A stretch of DNA of 64,000 nt from Paenibacillus spongiae (lineage in GTDB: Bacteria; Bacillota; Bacilli; Paenibacillales; Paenibacillaceae). The stretch lies in assembly GCF_024734895.1 (NCBI RefSeq), contig NZ_CP091430.1:5350501-5414500 (forward strand). Direction: 5' to 3'. The notes under the pieces are model-generated. The model saw only the letters and a program-made list of their open reading frames with translations. It was not told where the DNA came from and made no database searches. This document shows positions 24,815 through 33,909 of this stretch, piece after piece. The position numbers were made by a program, and so were the translations under genes. Within the stretch, counting starts at the first letter, position 1. Every line of letters starts with the position of its first letter.

Positions 24815-26260
24815 CTACAGGATCGGCGACAAGAGGCGTGTGACGGACTCCTTGATCTTCTGCGTGCGCGACCTTGCGCTGTACTCCGTTAACGTAAGCT
24901 CCCGGCAGTATATTCGGTCCATATCGAAAATCTGCTGGAGCTGATCCGCCGTCTTGCTGTCATAGATGATCGCGTTCGCCTCAAAGTTCAGCTTGAAGCT
25001 TCGTATGTCGCAATTCGCCGTACCTACGGAACCGATCTTTCCGTCCACCACAATCGACTTGGCATGAAGAAAGCCTCTTTCATAGAGCAGACATCTTCCG
25101 CCCGCTTCCAGCAGATCGCCCAAATAGGAGAATGATGCCCAGTAGACCATCTTGTGATCCGGCTTGCTCGGCATCATCAGATTGACCTCCACGCCGGACA
25201 ATGCGGCCAGCCGCAGCGCCGTGAGCACGCTTTCGTCGGGAATGAAATAAGGCGTTTGAATGCAGATGCTTCGTTTAGCCGAATGAATCATTTTGATAAA
25301 CGCATTCTTAATCTGTTCCTCGGACTCGTTCGGCCCGCTTGAGACGATTTGAACCCCGACATCCCCATGTGCCGGGCCGATTGGAAAATAGTCAAGTGTC
25401 TCGGGGAGCGGCGCATCGGAAGCCAAATTCCAATCCAGATAGAAAAGCCCCTGCATCTGCAGGACGGCGCTTCCGCGAATCCGAAGATGCGTATCCCGCC
25501 AATAGCCGTACCGCTTGTCAAGACCGAGGTACTCGTCACCGACGTTGAAACCGCCGATATATCCTGTCTCTCCGTCAATAATGGCGAGCTTCCGATGATT
25601 CCGGTAGTTGACGCGAATGTTCAGATAGAGGATTTTCAACGGGAAGAAGGCTGCGACCTTTCCTCCCGCATGCAGGAGCGGGGTGAAGTAGCTGCTGCGC
25701 AGATGCCAGCTTCCGATGGCGTCGTATAGGAACCGTACCTCGACGCCTTGTTCGGCTTTGGCCGTCAAGGCTTGAATGAGTCTCCGGCCTATCGCATCAT
25801 CACGCACAATATAATACATGAGATGGATATGTTCCTTGGCATCGGCGATCGACTTCAGAAGATCCTCGAACTTGTCGTTGCCGTCCGTATAGATATGGAC
25901 ATCGTTATCCTGCGTATACAAAGCAGGACCGCTCGTTAAGTTCATGTAGATCAAATCGCGGTAGGGAATAATCGCGGGATCCTTGAACGTAATTTCGTTA
26001 TGAAGGTACGCTTTGCGCTGGCCTTCCACGATGGCTTTAATATCCCGGCTGGTCTTCTTGCTGATCTTATACAGCTTCACCTTGCTCAAATTTTGCCCGA
26101 ACAGCAGGTAGAGCGCAAACCCGACAACCGGGATAAAGAGCAGAATCATGAGCCACGCCCAGGTGACGCCAACATTGCGCCGCTCCAGGAAGATGACCGT
26201 CGCGGCAAGAATAAGGTTGAGAACGATTATGATTACGGATATATTCTGGTACACTAACAT
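24815..26260 (-). CDS. cls: cardiolipin synthase
   Basis: 481 residues, standard length. Two N-terminal membrane helices (VIIIVLNLILAATVIFL and WAWLMILLFIPVVGFALYLLF) precede two phospholipase D domains, each with an HKD motif: HRKLAIIDGETGYIGG and HAKSIVVDGKIGSVGTAN. The enzyme joins two phosphatidylglycerols into cardiolipin at the membrane. Monocistronic, with its own terminator; the best ribosome site GAGGTGG is 12 bases from the ATG. Confidence 0.95.
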   Translation of the reverse strand: MLVYQNISVIIIVLNLILAATVIFLERRNVGVTWAWLMILLFIPVVGFALYLLFGQNLSKVKLYKISKKTSRDIKAIVEGQRKAYLHNEITFKDPAIIPYRDLIYMNLTSGPALYTQDNDVHIYTDGNDKFEDLLKSIADAKEHIHLMYYIVRDDAIGRRLIQALTAKAEQGVEVRFLYDAIGSWHLRSSYFTPLLHAGGKVAAFFPLKILYLNIRVNYRNHRKLAIIDGETGYIGGFNVGDEYLGLDKRYGYWRDTHLRIRGSAVLQMQGLFYLDWNLASDAPLPETLDYFPIGPAHGDVGVQIVSSGPNESEEQIKNAFIKMIHSAKRSICIQTPYFIPDESVLTALRLAALSGVEVNLMMPSKPDHKMVYWASFSYLGDLLEAGGRCLLYERGFLHAKSIVVDGKIGSVGTANCDIRSFKLNFEANAIIYDSKTADQLQQIFDMDRIYCRELTLTEYSARSRTQKIKESVTRLLSPIL

Positions 26261-26346
26261 TGCTTCTCAAGGCCACCTCAATTCAACCTGTATCAAACAT
26301 ACTATAGCGCATTGTCGATAAGTTGGCAAAGGCTCCCTGCTGCATT

Positions 26347-26375
26347 AAAAAAAGCTGCCCCAGCTTCTAGGCAGC
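26347..26375 (-). terminator. Rho-independent terminator of the kdu operon
   Basis: Minus-strand stem GCTGCC / GGCAGC with a ten-base loop followed by TTTTTTT. Confidence 0.92.
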
Positions 26376-26400
26376 CCGCGTAACGCTGTTGAATACAGCT

Positions 26401-27153
26401 CTATCTAGCCATCCAACCGCCGTCTACGCAGAGTACATGACCGTTCATATAGTCGGATGCAGAGGAAGCCAGGAATATGGCCGGTCCCTTCAGATCGTCC
26501 GGCTTTCCCCAACGTCCGGCAGGAATACGCTCGGTAATGGAGTTGTAACGCTTCTCGTCGGCTATGATTGGAGCCGTATTATTCGTCGTCATGTAGCCTG
26601 GCGCAATCGCGTTGATGTGGATTCCGCTTCCTGCCCATTCATTGGCCAGCGCCTTCGTAATACCGGCTATTCCATGCTTGCTGGCCGTATACCCCGGGAC
26701 ATTAATGCCGCCTTGATAACTAAGCATGGAGGCAATGTTAATGATCTTGCCGTTTCCGCGCTGCAGCATATGGCTGCCCACCAGCTGACAGAGGAAGAAG
26801 ACCGCATCCAAATTGAGCGCCATAACGTCATGCCAATCCTGACGCTTGTGATCCGCGGCGGGCATGCGGCGGATGATTCCCGCGTTATTAATCAGAATGT
26901 CGATGCCGCCGGATAGACGGAGCGCTTCCGATACGACGCCTTCCAGCAGCTCTTCCTTGCTTAGATCGGCCGCAATGAAATGCGCTTCTCTGCCGAGAGA
27001 CCGTATCTGATCGACCGTCTCCCTGCTCTCCGAAGAAGATACGGCGATAATGTCGGCTCCGGCCTCAGCCAGTCCGACCGCCATCGCCTGTCCAAGACCT
27101 CCGGAAGCACCGGTGACTAGCGCGCGCTTGCCTGTAAGATCGAATAATTGCAT
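26401..27153 (-). CDS. kduD: 2-deoxy-D-gluconate 3-dehydrogenase (KduD)
   Basis: 250-residue short-chain dehydrogenase: cofactor motif VTGASGGLGQAM, NNAG, catalytic Ser in NIASMLSYQGG and YTASK, and the KduD-typical ending RIPAGRWGKPDDLKGPAIFLA ... NGHVLCVDGGWMAR. KduD reduces 2,5-diketo-3-deoxygluconate to 2-keto-3-deoxygluconate in pectin and uronate breakdown. ATG at 27153 has AAGGTG eight bases upstream (an ATG two codons earlier is less well placed). Last gene of the kduI-deoR-kduD operon. Confidence 0.93.
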   Translation of the reverse strand: MQLFDLTGKRALVTGASGGLGQAMAVGLAEAGADIIAVSSSESRETVDQIRSLGREAHFIAADLSKEELLEGVVSEALRLSGGIDILINNAGIIRRMPAADHKRQDWHDVMALNLDAVFFLCQLVGSHMLQRGNGKIINIASMLSYQGGINVPGYTASKHGIAGITKALANEWAGSGIHINAIAPGYMTTNNTAPIIADEKRYNSITERIPAGRWGKPDDLKGPAIFLASSASDYMNGHVLCVDGGWMAR

Positions 27154-27171
27154 CGTCATCGCACCTTTTCT

Positions 27172-27924
27172 TCAATATTCCACTTCGATTCCGGCCGCCC
27201 GAAACGCAGCAGCCGCCTCGGGATCGCATCCGCTGTCCGTAATAATTCGAGCCGCCTCGGTTAGCCCGGCGAACGTACGAAGCGCCGATTGGCCGAATTT
27301 ATAATGATCGACGACGGCGTAAACGGTCGCGCTCGATTCAATAATAGCCCGCTTATAGGCGATCAGATCGTTCGTATAGATCGTAAACCCGTGCTGCAGA
27401 TGAACGCCGGTGGAGGAAATGAACGCCTTCTTAATATTCAGCGTCCGAATATACGAGGGAGCCTCGGGACCTGCAAGCATGTTGCGGACCCGGCTGCCTC
27501 CGGGCACGACCAGACGAATCTCATCCCTGCGAACTAGCTCGCTAATGATATTCAGATCGTTGGTAACGACCGTCAGCGGCATATTATCGAGACGGCGCGC
27601 GATCTCAAGCGTCGTGCTTCCGCCATCGAGCGCGATAATGTCGCCGGGCTCGATATAGTTGAGGGCGCGTTCGGCGGCTTCCGCTTTCTCGGCCTGGCGC
27701 GTCAGAGCCGGACCTTTGGCTGACAGGAGGCCAAGCTGCTCGCCATGGGCCAGCATCGCGCCGCCATGTACGCGCAGGAGCAGCCCCTTCTCTTCCAGCT
27801 TCGCCAAATCCTCGCGAATCGTCTTGCCCGTAACGGCCAGACGGTCACTCAGCTCGTTCACCGTCACTTCCTTGCGCTCGAGCAGCATTTCCATTATGAT
27901 CTCATATCTTCGGAGCGGGTTCAT
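27172..27924 (-). CDS. DeoR family transcriptional regulator
   Basis: 250 residues with an N-terminal DeoR helix-turn-helix (RYEIIMEMLLERKEVTVNEL, GKTIREDLAKLEEKGLLLRV HGGAM) and a C-terminal DeoRC sensor domain (DGGSTTLEIARRL, VVTNDLNIISEL) that binds phosphosugars. It lies between kduI and kduD and is expected to repress them until an intermediate such as KDG-phosphate accumulates. Most Bacillus kdu clusters use a LacI-type KdgR instead, so this regulator choice is notable. Confidence 0.92.
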   Translation of the reverse strand: MNPLRRYEIIMEMLLERKEVTVNELSDRLAVTGKTIREDLAKLEEKGLLLRVHGGAMLAHGEQLGLLSAKGPALTRQAEKAEAAERALNYIEPGDIIALDGGSTTLEIARRLDNMPLTVVTNDLNIISELVRRDEIRLVVPGGSRVRNMLAGPEAPSYIRTLNIKKAFISSTGVHLQHGFTIYTNDLIAYKRAIIESSATVYAVVDHYKFGQSALRTFAGLTEAARIITDSGCDPEAAAAFRAAGIEVEY

Positions 27925-27954
27925 CGAATCATCCGTTTCTGCAGCGTATTTTCT

Positions 27955-28788
27955 TTATCTTAAATCCTTCATGGAGACTGCGTCCATATCTTCGAACGTT
28001 TGATTCTCGCCCGCCATTCCCCAAATAAACGTATAACTGCCCGTCCCTACGCCGCTATGAATCGACCAGCTCGGCGAGATAACCGCCTGCTCATTGCGCA
28101 CGACGAGATGCCGCGTCTCCTGCGGCTCACCCATGTAATGGAAGATAACGCCGTCATCCTGCATATCAAAGTAGAAATAAATTTCAGATCGGCGGTTATG
28201 CGTGTGGCAAGGCATCGTATTCCACATATTGCCCGGTTTCAGCAGCGTCATGCCCATTACGAGCTGACAGCTCTGTACGCCTCCCGCATGAATGTAACGG
28301 TAGATCGTCCGTTCATTGGAATTGGAGATGCTGCCCAGATGATTGGGGGATGCTTCGCTGATGGCGATCTTTACCGTTGGATACGTTCGGTGGGCGGGGG
28401 CCGAGTTCAAATAGAATTTCGCCGGTTCGCCGGCGTTTTCGCTTGAGAAGATTACTTCCCGTGCACCGAGTCCGATATACAGGCCGTCCTTGGAGCCCAT
28501 GCTGTAAGCCGTTCCGTCTACCGTCACCGTGCCCTGCCCGCCGACATTAATGATGCCGATCTCGCGTCGCTCAAGAAAAAAGTCGGCCCCCATCTCCTTC
28601 TTGTCCGCCTCCAGCTGCACAGGCCGGCCAATCGGCAGAGCGCCCCCGACGATGAACCGGTCCACATGGGTATAAGTAAGCTTCAATTCATTCGGAACGA
28701 ATAATGATTCCATCAGAAATTCCTGGCGAAGCCTAGGCGTATCGAAGCTCTTCACTTCGTTCGGATGGGAGGCATAGCGGATATCCAT
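27955..28788 (-). CDS. kduI: 5-keto-4-deoxyuronate isomerase (KduI)
   Basis: 277 residues, full length. Typical motifs are MDIRYASHPNEVKSFDT at the start, HVDRFIVGGALPIGRPV, and the zinc site CHTHNRRSEIYFYFD in a cupin fold. It converts 5-keto-4-deoxyuronate (4-deoxy-L-threo-5-hexosulose uronate) to 2,5-diketo-3-deoxygluconate, upstream of KduD. AAGGAG lies 11 bases before the ATG. First gene of the operon; the promoter and repeats upstream are described separately. Confidence 0.95.
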   Translation of the reverse strand: MDIRYASHPNEVKSFDTPRLRQEFLMESLFVPNELKLTYTHVDRFIVGGALPIGRPVQLEADKKEMGADFFLERREIGIINVGGQGTVTVDGTAYSMGSKDGLYIGLGAREVIFSSENAGEPAKFYLNSAPAHRTYPTVKIAISEASPNHLGSISNSNERTIYRYIHAGGVQSCQLVMGMTLLKPGNMWNTMPCHTHNRRSEIYFYFDMQDDGVIFHYMGEPQETRHLVVRNEQAVISPSWSIHSGVGTGSYTFIWGMAGENQTFEDMDAVSMKDLR

Positions 28789-28804
28789 CAGCAGAACATC
28801 TCCT

Positions 28805-28915
28805 TATAGGTTCATATTGGTATATATAGGTTCATATTACTTCGAATCATCCGTAATTTCAATCAAAATATACCAATTCGGAAGAGATATTTGGATTCCG
28901 ACTGATATGAACCTA
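28805..28915 (-). promoter_or_regulatory. kduI promoter with repeated operator-like sequence
   Basis: Minus strand: -35 TTGAAA (28857-28862), 17-base spacer, -10 TAATAT (28834-28839). The plus-strand word TATAGGTTCATATT occurs at 28805-28818 and 28825-28838, exactly 20 bases apart; the second copy covers the -10. An inverted partial copy ATATGAACCTA lies at 28905-28915 and ATATACCAAT at 28868-28877 mirrors ATTGGTATAT. This fits a repressor (the DeoR protein) and/or the divergent AraC protein. Confidence 0.6.
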
Positions 28916-29029
28916 GCCCGCTGCGCAGGCAGCATGTTCATCCGATCGCTATTGCTTCCCTGTTTTCTTTGTTACGCGTCCGCTTCATTCTTTTGTCAAA
29001 AACAACTATACTGATTCAAAGAATATGAA

Positions 29030-29956
29030 ATGAAGGGGCTGCTACCCATCTATTTATCCGAGCTGATTGCCAAATCTCCAATCGTTCCATTCATTCGCGA
29101 AAGCGACTTCGCCATACGCAAGCCATGGAACATGCCCGAACGGCGGCTGTTGGACTACCTGCTCGTCTATATCCAGGAGGGCGAATGCTTTTTTCGCGTG
29201 GACGGGACCACGTTTCCGCTGAAGAGCGGCGACATTTGTCTTATTCAACCAAACAGTCTCACCTACCTGGAGGGCCGGACGAATTCGATCACTCCGTTCG
29301 CCCATCTGGACTTCTTCTATAATCCCGAGCGGGAGAGCAGCTTCCCGACACGGGCCGGACAAACCGATCTGAGCGGCTATTCCCATCTGCTGCAGCCGAG
29401 ATTAAATGATCAGCAAGGAATCGATATACCGGTCCGTTTAAAACCGAAGCGGCCCATCGTGCTCCGCGACAAGCTGTTCGCGATGGTCGAGAGCTGGCAG
29501 CACCGCGATACCATTATGCAGCTGCGCGCGCAAACGCTGGCCACGGAAATTCTGCTCGACATATTGGAAGACCACACCGATCTTACCAAAGCCGAGCGGG
29601 CGGCGCCGCAGCCGCTCAATTGGATTACCTCCTTCTTCTCCTTCAACCTGTCCGAACCGCTGACAATCCAGGAGATGGCTCGCAGAGCGAATTTGTCGCC
29701 ATCCCGGTTCAGCGCGAAATTCAAAGAAGAGTTCGGCGTGCCGCCTCATCAATATGTGCTCGATTTGAGAATACGCCACGCCCGGGAGCTGCTTAAGACA
29801 ACCGATATCGGAATCGACGAAATCGCAGCCTACTGCGGATTTGCAGACATTCACCACTTCTCGAAGGCATTCAAAAAAGCGGTAAACACCGCTCCTGGCG
29901 CCTACCGCAAAATTAGCCGCAACGGCTCCGGGCCCGCCCAGCTGCCGCCAACATAG
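29030..29956 (+). CDS. AraC family transcriptional regulator, divergent to kduI
   Basis: 308 residues. N-terminal cupin domain (LLDYLLVYIQEGECFFRVDG, GDICLIQPNSLTYLEG, HLDFFY) and C-terminal double helix-turn-helix (TIQEMARRANLSPSRFSAKF, IDEIAAYCGFADIHHFSKAF). No clear ribosome site is seen before the ATG; the exact start is uncertain. Its divergent placement suggests it controls the kdu genes or a linked pectin-uptake function, in addition to the DeoR protein. Confidence 0.9.
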   Translation: MKGLLPIYLSELIAKSPIVPFIRESDFAIRKPWNMPERRLLDYLLVYIQEGECFFRVDGTTFPLKSGDICLIQPNSLTYLEGRTNSITPFAHLDFFYNPERESSFPTRAGQTDLSGYSHLLQPRLNDQQGIDIPVRLKPKRPIVLRDKLFAMVESWQHRDTIMQLRAQTLATEILLDILEDHTDLTKAERAAPQPLNWITSFFSFNLSEPLTIQEMARRANLSPSRFSAKFKEEFGVPPHQYVLDLRIRHARELLKTTDIGIDEIAAYCGFADIHHFSKAFKKAVNTAPGAYRKISRNGSGPAQLPPT

Positions 29957-29957
29957 G

Positions 29958-29992
29958 AAGAGGCCAGCCCGATCGAATCCGGCTGACCTCTT
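29958..29992. terminator. hairpin after the AraC gene
   Basis: AAGAGGCCAGCC and GGCTGACCTCTT pair with one mismatch just after the stop codon. U-run is weak on both strands. Confidence 0.5.
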
Positions 29993-29996
29993 AAAT

Positions 29997-30030
29997 CTTG
30001 AGTCGTCTATCCTCATCGGAAGGACTCAAG
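29997..30030 (-). terminator. hairpin after ppsR
   Basis: CTTGAGTC and GACTCAAG pair around an 18-base loop; on the minus strand followed by ATTTAAG. Weak candidate for the end of the glpX-ccpN-ppsR unit. Confidence 0.4.
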
Positions 30031-30061
30031 CCGATATGCTGCGAACCGATATTGCGGCTCC

Positions 30062-30919
30062 CTATGAAGAAGTGGAGGCAATGCTCTCCGGAATTCGGGA
30101 TAAAATCAGCCCGGCCGTTTCTTCCACCGCTTTGTTCGTAACGTCGATAACTTCACATCCAAGCTTCTTCATAACACTCTGGGCAAACACGATCTCTTCC
30201 TCGATCCGTTCTACCGATGCGTAACGGGAGCCAGGCGGAAGCCCCATCGCTATAAGACGCTCGGACCGGATGGAGGCGAGCTTCTCCGGATCCATCGTAA
30301 GTCCCACGATTAAGCCATCCGGCCTCACCTTCAGCTCGGAGGGCACGTTCATCTCCGGCACGAGCGGCAGATTGGCGGCGCGGACGCCCTTATGCGCCAT
30401 GTAGATGCATATGGGCGTCTTGGACGTACGGGAAACGCCGATCAGGACGACCTGGGCCAGCTGCAGCCCGCGCATATCTTTGCCGTCGTCATATTTGACC
30501 GCAAACTCCATGGCATCGATTTTGCGAAAATAGGCGTCGTCCAGCGTATGCAGCAAACCGGGCTGCTGCTTCGGCGAATCATTGAAGGTGTCGACAAACG
30601 CCTGCATCATCGGCCCCATCACATCGACCGCACGCACGCCGCGTCGAATGGCTTCTTCCTTCATCATCTCGCAGAGCTCCGGCTGTACCAGTGTAAAGGC
30701 GATGAATCCGCCGGTCCGGGCCGCCTCGTCCACGATGGCGATAATTTCATCCTCATGTTTAATATGCCCGTAACGCTTCAGCTTCACTTGATTGAACGCA
30801 AACTGCCTCATCGCTGCCTTGACGACAGCTTCGGCCGTCTCGCCAACGGCATCCGAGCAAACATATATGTGCTGATTCTGATTATTGATCAGTCCCAATC
30901 CCGGCTTCCCCCTATTCAT
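30062..30919 (-). CDS. pyruvate, water/phosphate dikinase regulatory protein (YqfL/PpsR type)
   Basis: About 285 residues of the DUF299 family: HIYVCSDAVGETAEAVVKAA at the start, a P-loop-like LIGVSRTSKTPICIYMAHKG, and LTMDPEKLASIRSERL. These proteins are ADP-dependent kinase/phosphorylases that switch PEP synthase or pyruvate phosphate dikinase. Start taken as ATG at 30919, overlapping the ccpN-like stop; an in-frame TTG 21 bases further on has AGGGGG at good distance. Same order as ccpN-yqfL in Bacillus subtilis, supporting a role at the PEP/pyruvate node. Confidence 0.93.
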   Translation of the reverse strand: MNRGKPGLGLINNQNQHIYVCSDAVGETAEAVVKAAMRQFAFNQVKLKRYGHIKHEDEIIAIVDEAARTGGFIAFTLVQPELCEMMKEEAIRRGVRAVDVMGPMMQAFVDTFNDSPKQQPGLLHTLDDAYFRKIDAMEFAVKYDDGKDMRGLQLAQVVLIGVSRTSKTPICIYMAHKGVRAANLPLVPEMNVPSELKVRPDGLIVGLTMDPEKLASIRSERLIAMGLPPGSRYASVERIEEEIVFAQSVMKKLGCEVIDVTNKAVEETAGLILSRIPESIASTSS

Positions 30920-31547
30920 GAATCTCGTCCGCCGCTTCCAATAACCGCCGTAGAATCGTCGTCTTTCCAACCCAACCGACGACTTCACGTTCCGGCGACA
31001 GCACGGGCACGCCGTCAAGACCATGCGCTAGCATAATACGTACGACCGTCTCTACGAGGTCTTCCGGACCTACCGCAGCCATGTCCGGCAGGCGCGACAT
31101 AACCATTCCAACCGGCATCGAGCCCGCCTGCGAATTGCCCAGCGTCAGCTTCAGCATGTCCTTGGCGGTGACGATACCTAAGAAACGTTTCTGATCGTCA
31201 ATGACCGTCAGCGTCTCCGCATTCTCAAGAAACAACGTCACAACCGCCTCATGCACGGAGAGAGACCCCGTCACGATGACAGGCATTCCCTGCACCTGCT
31301 TAACGGATATGCTCATCCAATTGGGAGCAGAAGCTTCTGCCTTATGCAATTCACCGGGAAAATAGCCGACCTTCGGTTTGGCGCTTAACATATGCAGCAT
31401 GACCAAGAGCGACAAGTCCGATCGGATTGTCGCCCGACTCAGGCCGAGCATCTCGGCAATCTGGTCCCCCGTTATTGGCGCATGCGCTTTGACAAGTTTT
31501 ACGATGTCAAGTTGACGCGCGGTCAGTTCGATGTCGATCCACTCCAT
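30912..31547 (-). CDS. ccpN: CcpN-type gluconeogenesis repressor with CBS domains
   Basis: 211 residues. N-terminal helix-turn-helix (ARQLDIVKLVKAHAPITGDQ, LGLSRATIRSDLSLL, PKVGYF) followed by a CBS-domain pair (SVHEAVVTLFLENAETLTVI, FLGIVTAKDML, HGLDGVPVL, VVGWVGKTTILRRLL). In Bacillus CcpN represses gapB and pckA on glycolytic carbon. Start set at ATG 31547 by comparison with the Bacillus protein; a TTG at 31562 is possible and neither has a strong site. It follows glpX by 42 bases and overlaps ppsR. Confidence 0.92.
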   Translation of the reverse strand: MEWIDIELTARQLDIVKLVKAHAPITGDQIAEMLGLSRATIRSDLSLLVMLHMLSAKPKVGYFPGELHKAEASAPNWMSISVKQVQGMPVIVTGSLSVHEAVVTLFLENAETLTVIDDQKRFLGIVTAKDMLKLTLGNSQAGSMPVGMVMSRLPDMAAVGPEDLVETVVRIMLAHGLDGVPVLSPEREVVGWVGKTTILRRLLEAADEIHE

Positions 31548-31589
31548 TCCAATCGTTGTCAATCTTAAGTTTAATCGGAAACCACCGCT

Positions 31590-32573
31590 CTAGACAAGTG
31601 CGCCGGCGTTCCGGAACAAATAAGATTTATTCGGCAAATAATGCGTTGCATGCACATGCCTAACGGTTTGCGTCTTCGCGCGCATAACGATCGAGTGCGT
31701 CTCCACGCGCTGATCCGGCAAATAGCGGACGCCGCTGAGAAATTCGCCGGGCGTTATGCCCGTTGCGGCAAAAATAACATCGCTTGTTCCGACCATATCG
31801 TCCATCACCAATACCTTCCGGGGATCGGACAACCCCATCTCCACGCAGCGGGCAAATTCCGTCTCATCCGCCGGCATGAGTCTGCCCTGGAGCTCGCCGC
31901 CAAGGCATTTCAGCGCCGCCGCAGCCAATACGCCTTCCGGAGCGCCGCCGGAGCCCATATACAGATCAATGCCTGTCTCAGGGAAAGAAGGAGCGATTGC
32001 GCCGACAACATCGCCATCGGACAAGAGCTTGATTCTTACCCCGATATTGCGCAAGGTTTGAATCAGCTGGGTATGGCGTTCCCGATCCAGCAGTACGACC
32101 GTCAGATCCGATATGTTTTTGTCCAGCGCCTTTGCAGCCTTTGCGATCGTCACTTCAGGCGAGTCGGTAATGCTTAGCAGACCGCGGAGGGCCGGACCTA
32201 CGGCAAGCTTCTCCATATACATGTCCGGAGCATGCAGCAGCTGGCCCTTAGGAGCCACTGCGATGACCGACAGCGCATTGTTCAACCCTTTCGCGACAAT
32301 TTCCGTTCCTTCCAAAGGATCGACGGCCACGTCGACCTCCGGACCGTCGCCTCCGCCGACTTTCTCCCCAATATAAAGCATTGGCGCCTCGTCCATCTCG
32401 CCTTCCCCGATGACGACTGTTCCCTGAATCGAAACCGTGTCAAACATGAGACGCATGGCCGAAGTAGCCGCCCCATCCGCCTCATTCTTGTCCCCGCGTC
32501 CCATCCATGGCGCGGAAGCCAATGCCGCAGCCTCCGTCACCCGTACAATTTCCAGCGACAACTCGCGTTCCAT
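31590..32573 (-). CDS. glpX: fructose-1,6-bisphosphatase class II
   Basis: 327 residues from ATG at 32573. GlpX signatures: [52 protein letters not shown]. The enzyme hydrolyses fructose-1,6-bisphosphate in gluconeogenesis. It heads a unit with ccpN and ppsR, so a gluconeogenic enzyme and two gluconeogenesis regulators are made together. The AT-rich region 32600-32700 probably holds its promoter. Confidence 0.95.
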   Translation of the reverse strand: MERELSLEIVRVTEAAALASAPWMGRGDKNEADGAATSAMRLMFDTVSIQGTVVIGEGEMDEAPMLYIGEKVGGGDGPEVDVAVDPLEGTEIVAKGLNNALSVIAVAPKGQLLHAPDMYMEKLAVGPALRGLLSITDSPEVTIAKAAKALDKNISDLTVVLLDRERHTQLIQTLRNIGVRIKLLSDGDVVGAIAPSFPETGIDLYMGSGGAPEGVLAAAALKCLGGELQGRLMPADETEFARCVEMGLSDPRKVLVMDDMVGTSDVIFAATGITPGEFLSGVRYLPDQRVETHSIVMRAKTQTVRHVHATHYLPNKSYLFRNAGALV

Positions 32574-32710
32574 GACGAACCACACTCCCAATCTCTCTTT
32601 TGATCTCTCTTAGCTAGAAAAATTGTACTACTTAATTATTTATTGCGCAATATATCTTTATATAATACACATTACATTCTCATTATGTCATTAATCAGCC
32701 GAAAATAGAT

Positions 32711-32751
32711 AAAAAACCACCTCAAGAGCGTATTACACACTCTTGAGGTGG
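32711..32751 (-). terminator. Rho-independent terminator of Gfo/Idh/MocA copy 5
   Basis: Perfect 12-bp stem CCACCTCAAGAG / CTCTTGAGGTGG, 11-base loop, then TTTTTTATC on the minus strand. Confidence 0.95.
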
Positions 32752-32782
32752 CTTATTGGCTGCAAACAGCGTATCCGCTTGC

Positions 32783-33802
32783 TTACAGTTTAATGATTTG
32801 TCCGGTAGCTTGGGATTCGAAAGCGGCCAAAATGACCTGCAGGGATTTCAATCCTTCTTCGCCGGAGATGCTTGGCGGATTGCCCGATACGATGGAATCG
32901 ATGAAGGCATCGATAACGCCGCTGGTCTCCTGCTTGTCGTTCGTTGAAATTGCGCCTACTTTGTACTTTTCCACCGTGCCGTTACGCAGCTCGACAATGA
33001 CTTGATCGTCCGGATGCGTACCGATTTTCATGACGCCGTTCTCGCACCACAGCACCGTGCTGTTGTCTTCGCCTTTGTAGTACGTCCAGCTGGCAACAAG
33101 CGAACCGATGGCACCGCTCTTCATCCGGAGCAAGCAGGTTGCGTTATCGTCGACTTCCGTACCTTCTTTATGCTGCGTTCCAATGAAAGCTCCTACTTCC
33201 GACACTTCGTCGCTGAGCAGGTACCGGATCAGATCGGACTTGTGAACGCCCAGATCGCCCATAGCGCCCATAATGGCTTCTTCCTTGTTGAAGAACCAGC
33301 TGTTGCGTCCGTCTACGCTCCAGCCTTCAGGTCCCGGATGTCCGAAAGAAGTACGGAACGTAAGCACTTTTCCAAGCGCTCCGGTTTCCAGGATTTCCTT
33401 CGCCTTCACGTGAGGAGGCATCAGGCGCTGATTATGGCCGACCATCAGGAACACGTTGTTTTTCTTCGCGGCTTCGATCATGGCCAGACCTTCTTCTGTC
33501 GTTGTAGCCATCGGCTTCTCGACCAGAACATGGGCTCCGGCATTGGCTACATCGATGGAAACAGGCGCATGCAGTACGTTAGGCAGGTTGACGCTTACTG
33601 CGTCAGGCTTCTCGATTTTCAGCATTTCTTTATAATCGGTATAAGCTTTCGCACCGTATTTGTCGGCAAACAGCTGCGCCCGTTCAGGCACAAGATCGAC
33701 GAATGCAACGAGCTCTACGTTCGGATGATCCGCATATTCCGGTACATGGCGAAACCTTGAAATCGAACCGCAGCCGATGACTGCCACTTTAACTTTTGAC
33801 AT
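32783..33802 (-). CDS. Gfo/Idh/MocA family dehydrogenase (copy 5)
   Basis: 339 residues; AGGAGG precedes the ATG. Rossmann motif KVAVIGCGSISRFRHVPEY, signature VEKPMATT, and C-terminal NSWFFNKEEAIMGAMGDLGVHKSDLIRYLL with the His-x3-Asp type pair (GVHKSD). It follows the isomerase/epimerase gene by 107 bases with a palindrome in the gap, and ends in a strong terminator. The two probably process one sugar or inositol under the AraC regulator at 34869. Confidence 0.92.
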   Translation of the reverse strand: MSKVKVAVIGCGSISRFRHVPEYADHPNVELVAFVDLVPERAQLFADKYGAKAYTDYKEMLKIEKPDAVSVNLPNVLHAPVSIDVANAGAHVLVEKPMATTTEEGLAMIEAAKKNNVFLMVGHNQRLMPPHVKAKEILETGALGKVLTFRTSFGHPGPEGWSVDGRNSWFFNKEEAIMGAMGDLGVHKSDLIRYLLSDEVSEVGAFIGTQHKEGTEVDDNATCLLRMKSGAIGSLVASWTYYKGEDNSTVLWCENGVMKIGTHPDDQVIVELRNGTVEKYKVGAISTNDKQETSGVIDAFIDSIVSGNPPSISGEEGLKSLQVILAAFESQATGQIIKL

Positions 33803-33823
33803 TAGAATTCGTCCTCCTGTTAA

Positions 33824-33839
33824 ATAACATACATGTTAT
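33824..33839. promoter_or_regulatory. palindrome upstream of copy 5
   Basis: ATAACAT-AC-ATGTTAT lies 22 bases upstream of the copy 5 start, in the gap after the isomerase gene. It could be an operator for an internal promoter. Confidence 0.4.
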
Positions 33840-33909
33840 GGATGAGTAATAACCAGCGCGTGCGTGTCGGGACAGTACGTCGACTTGCCGTCATTATGCT
33901 GCAAGTCTC

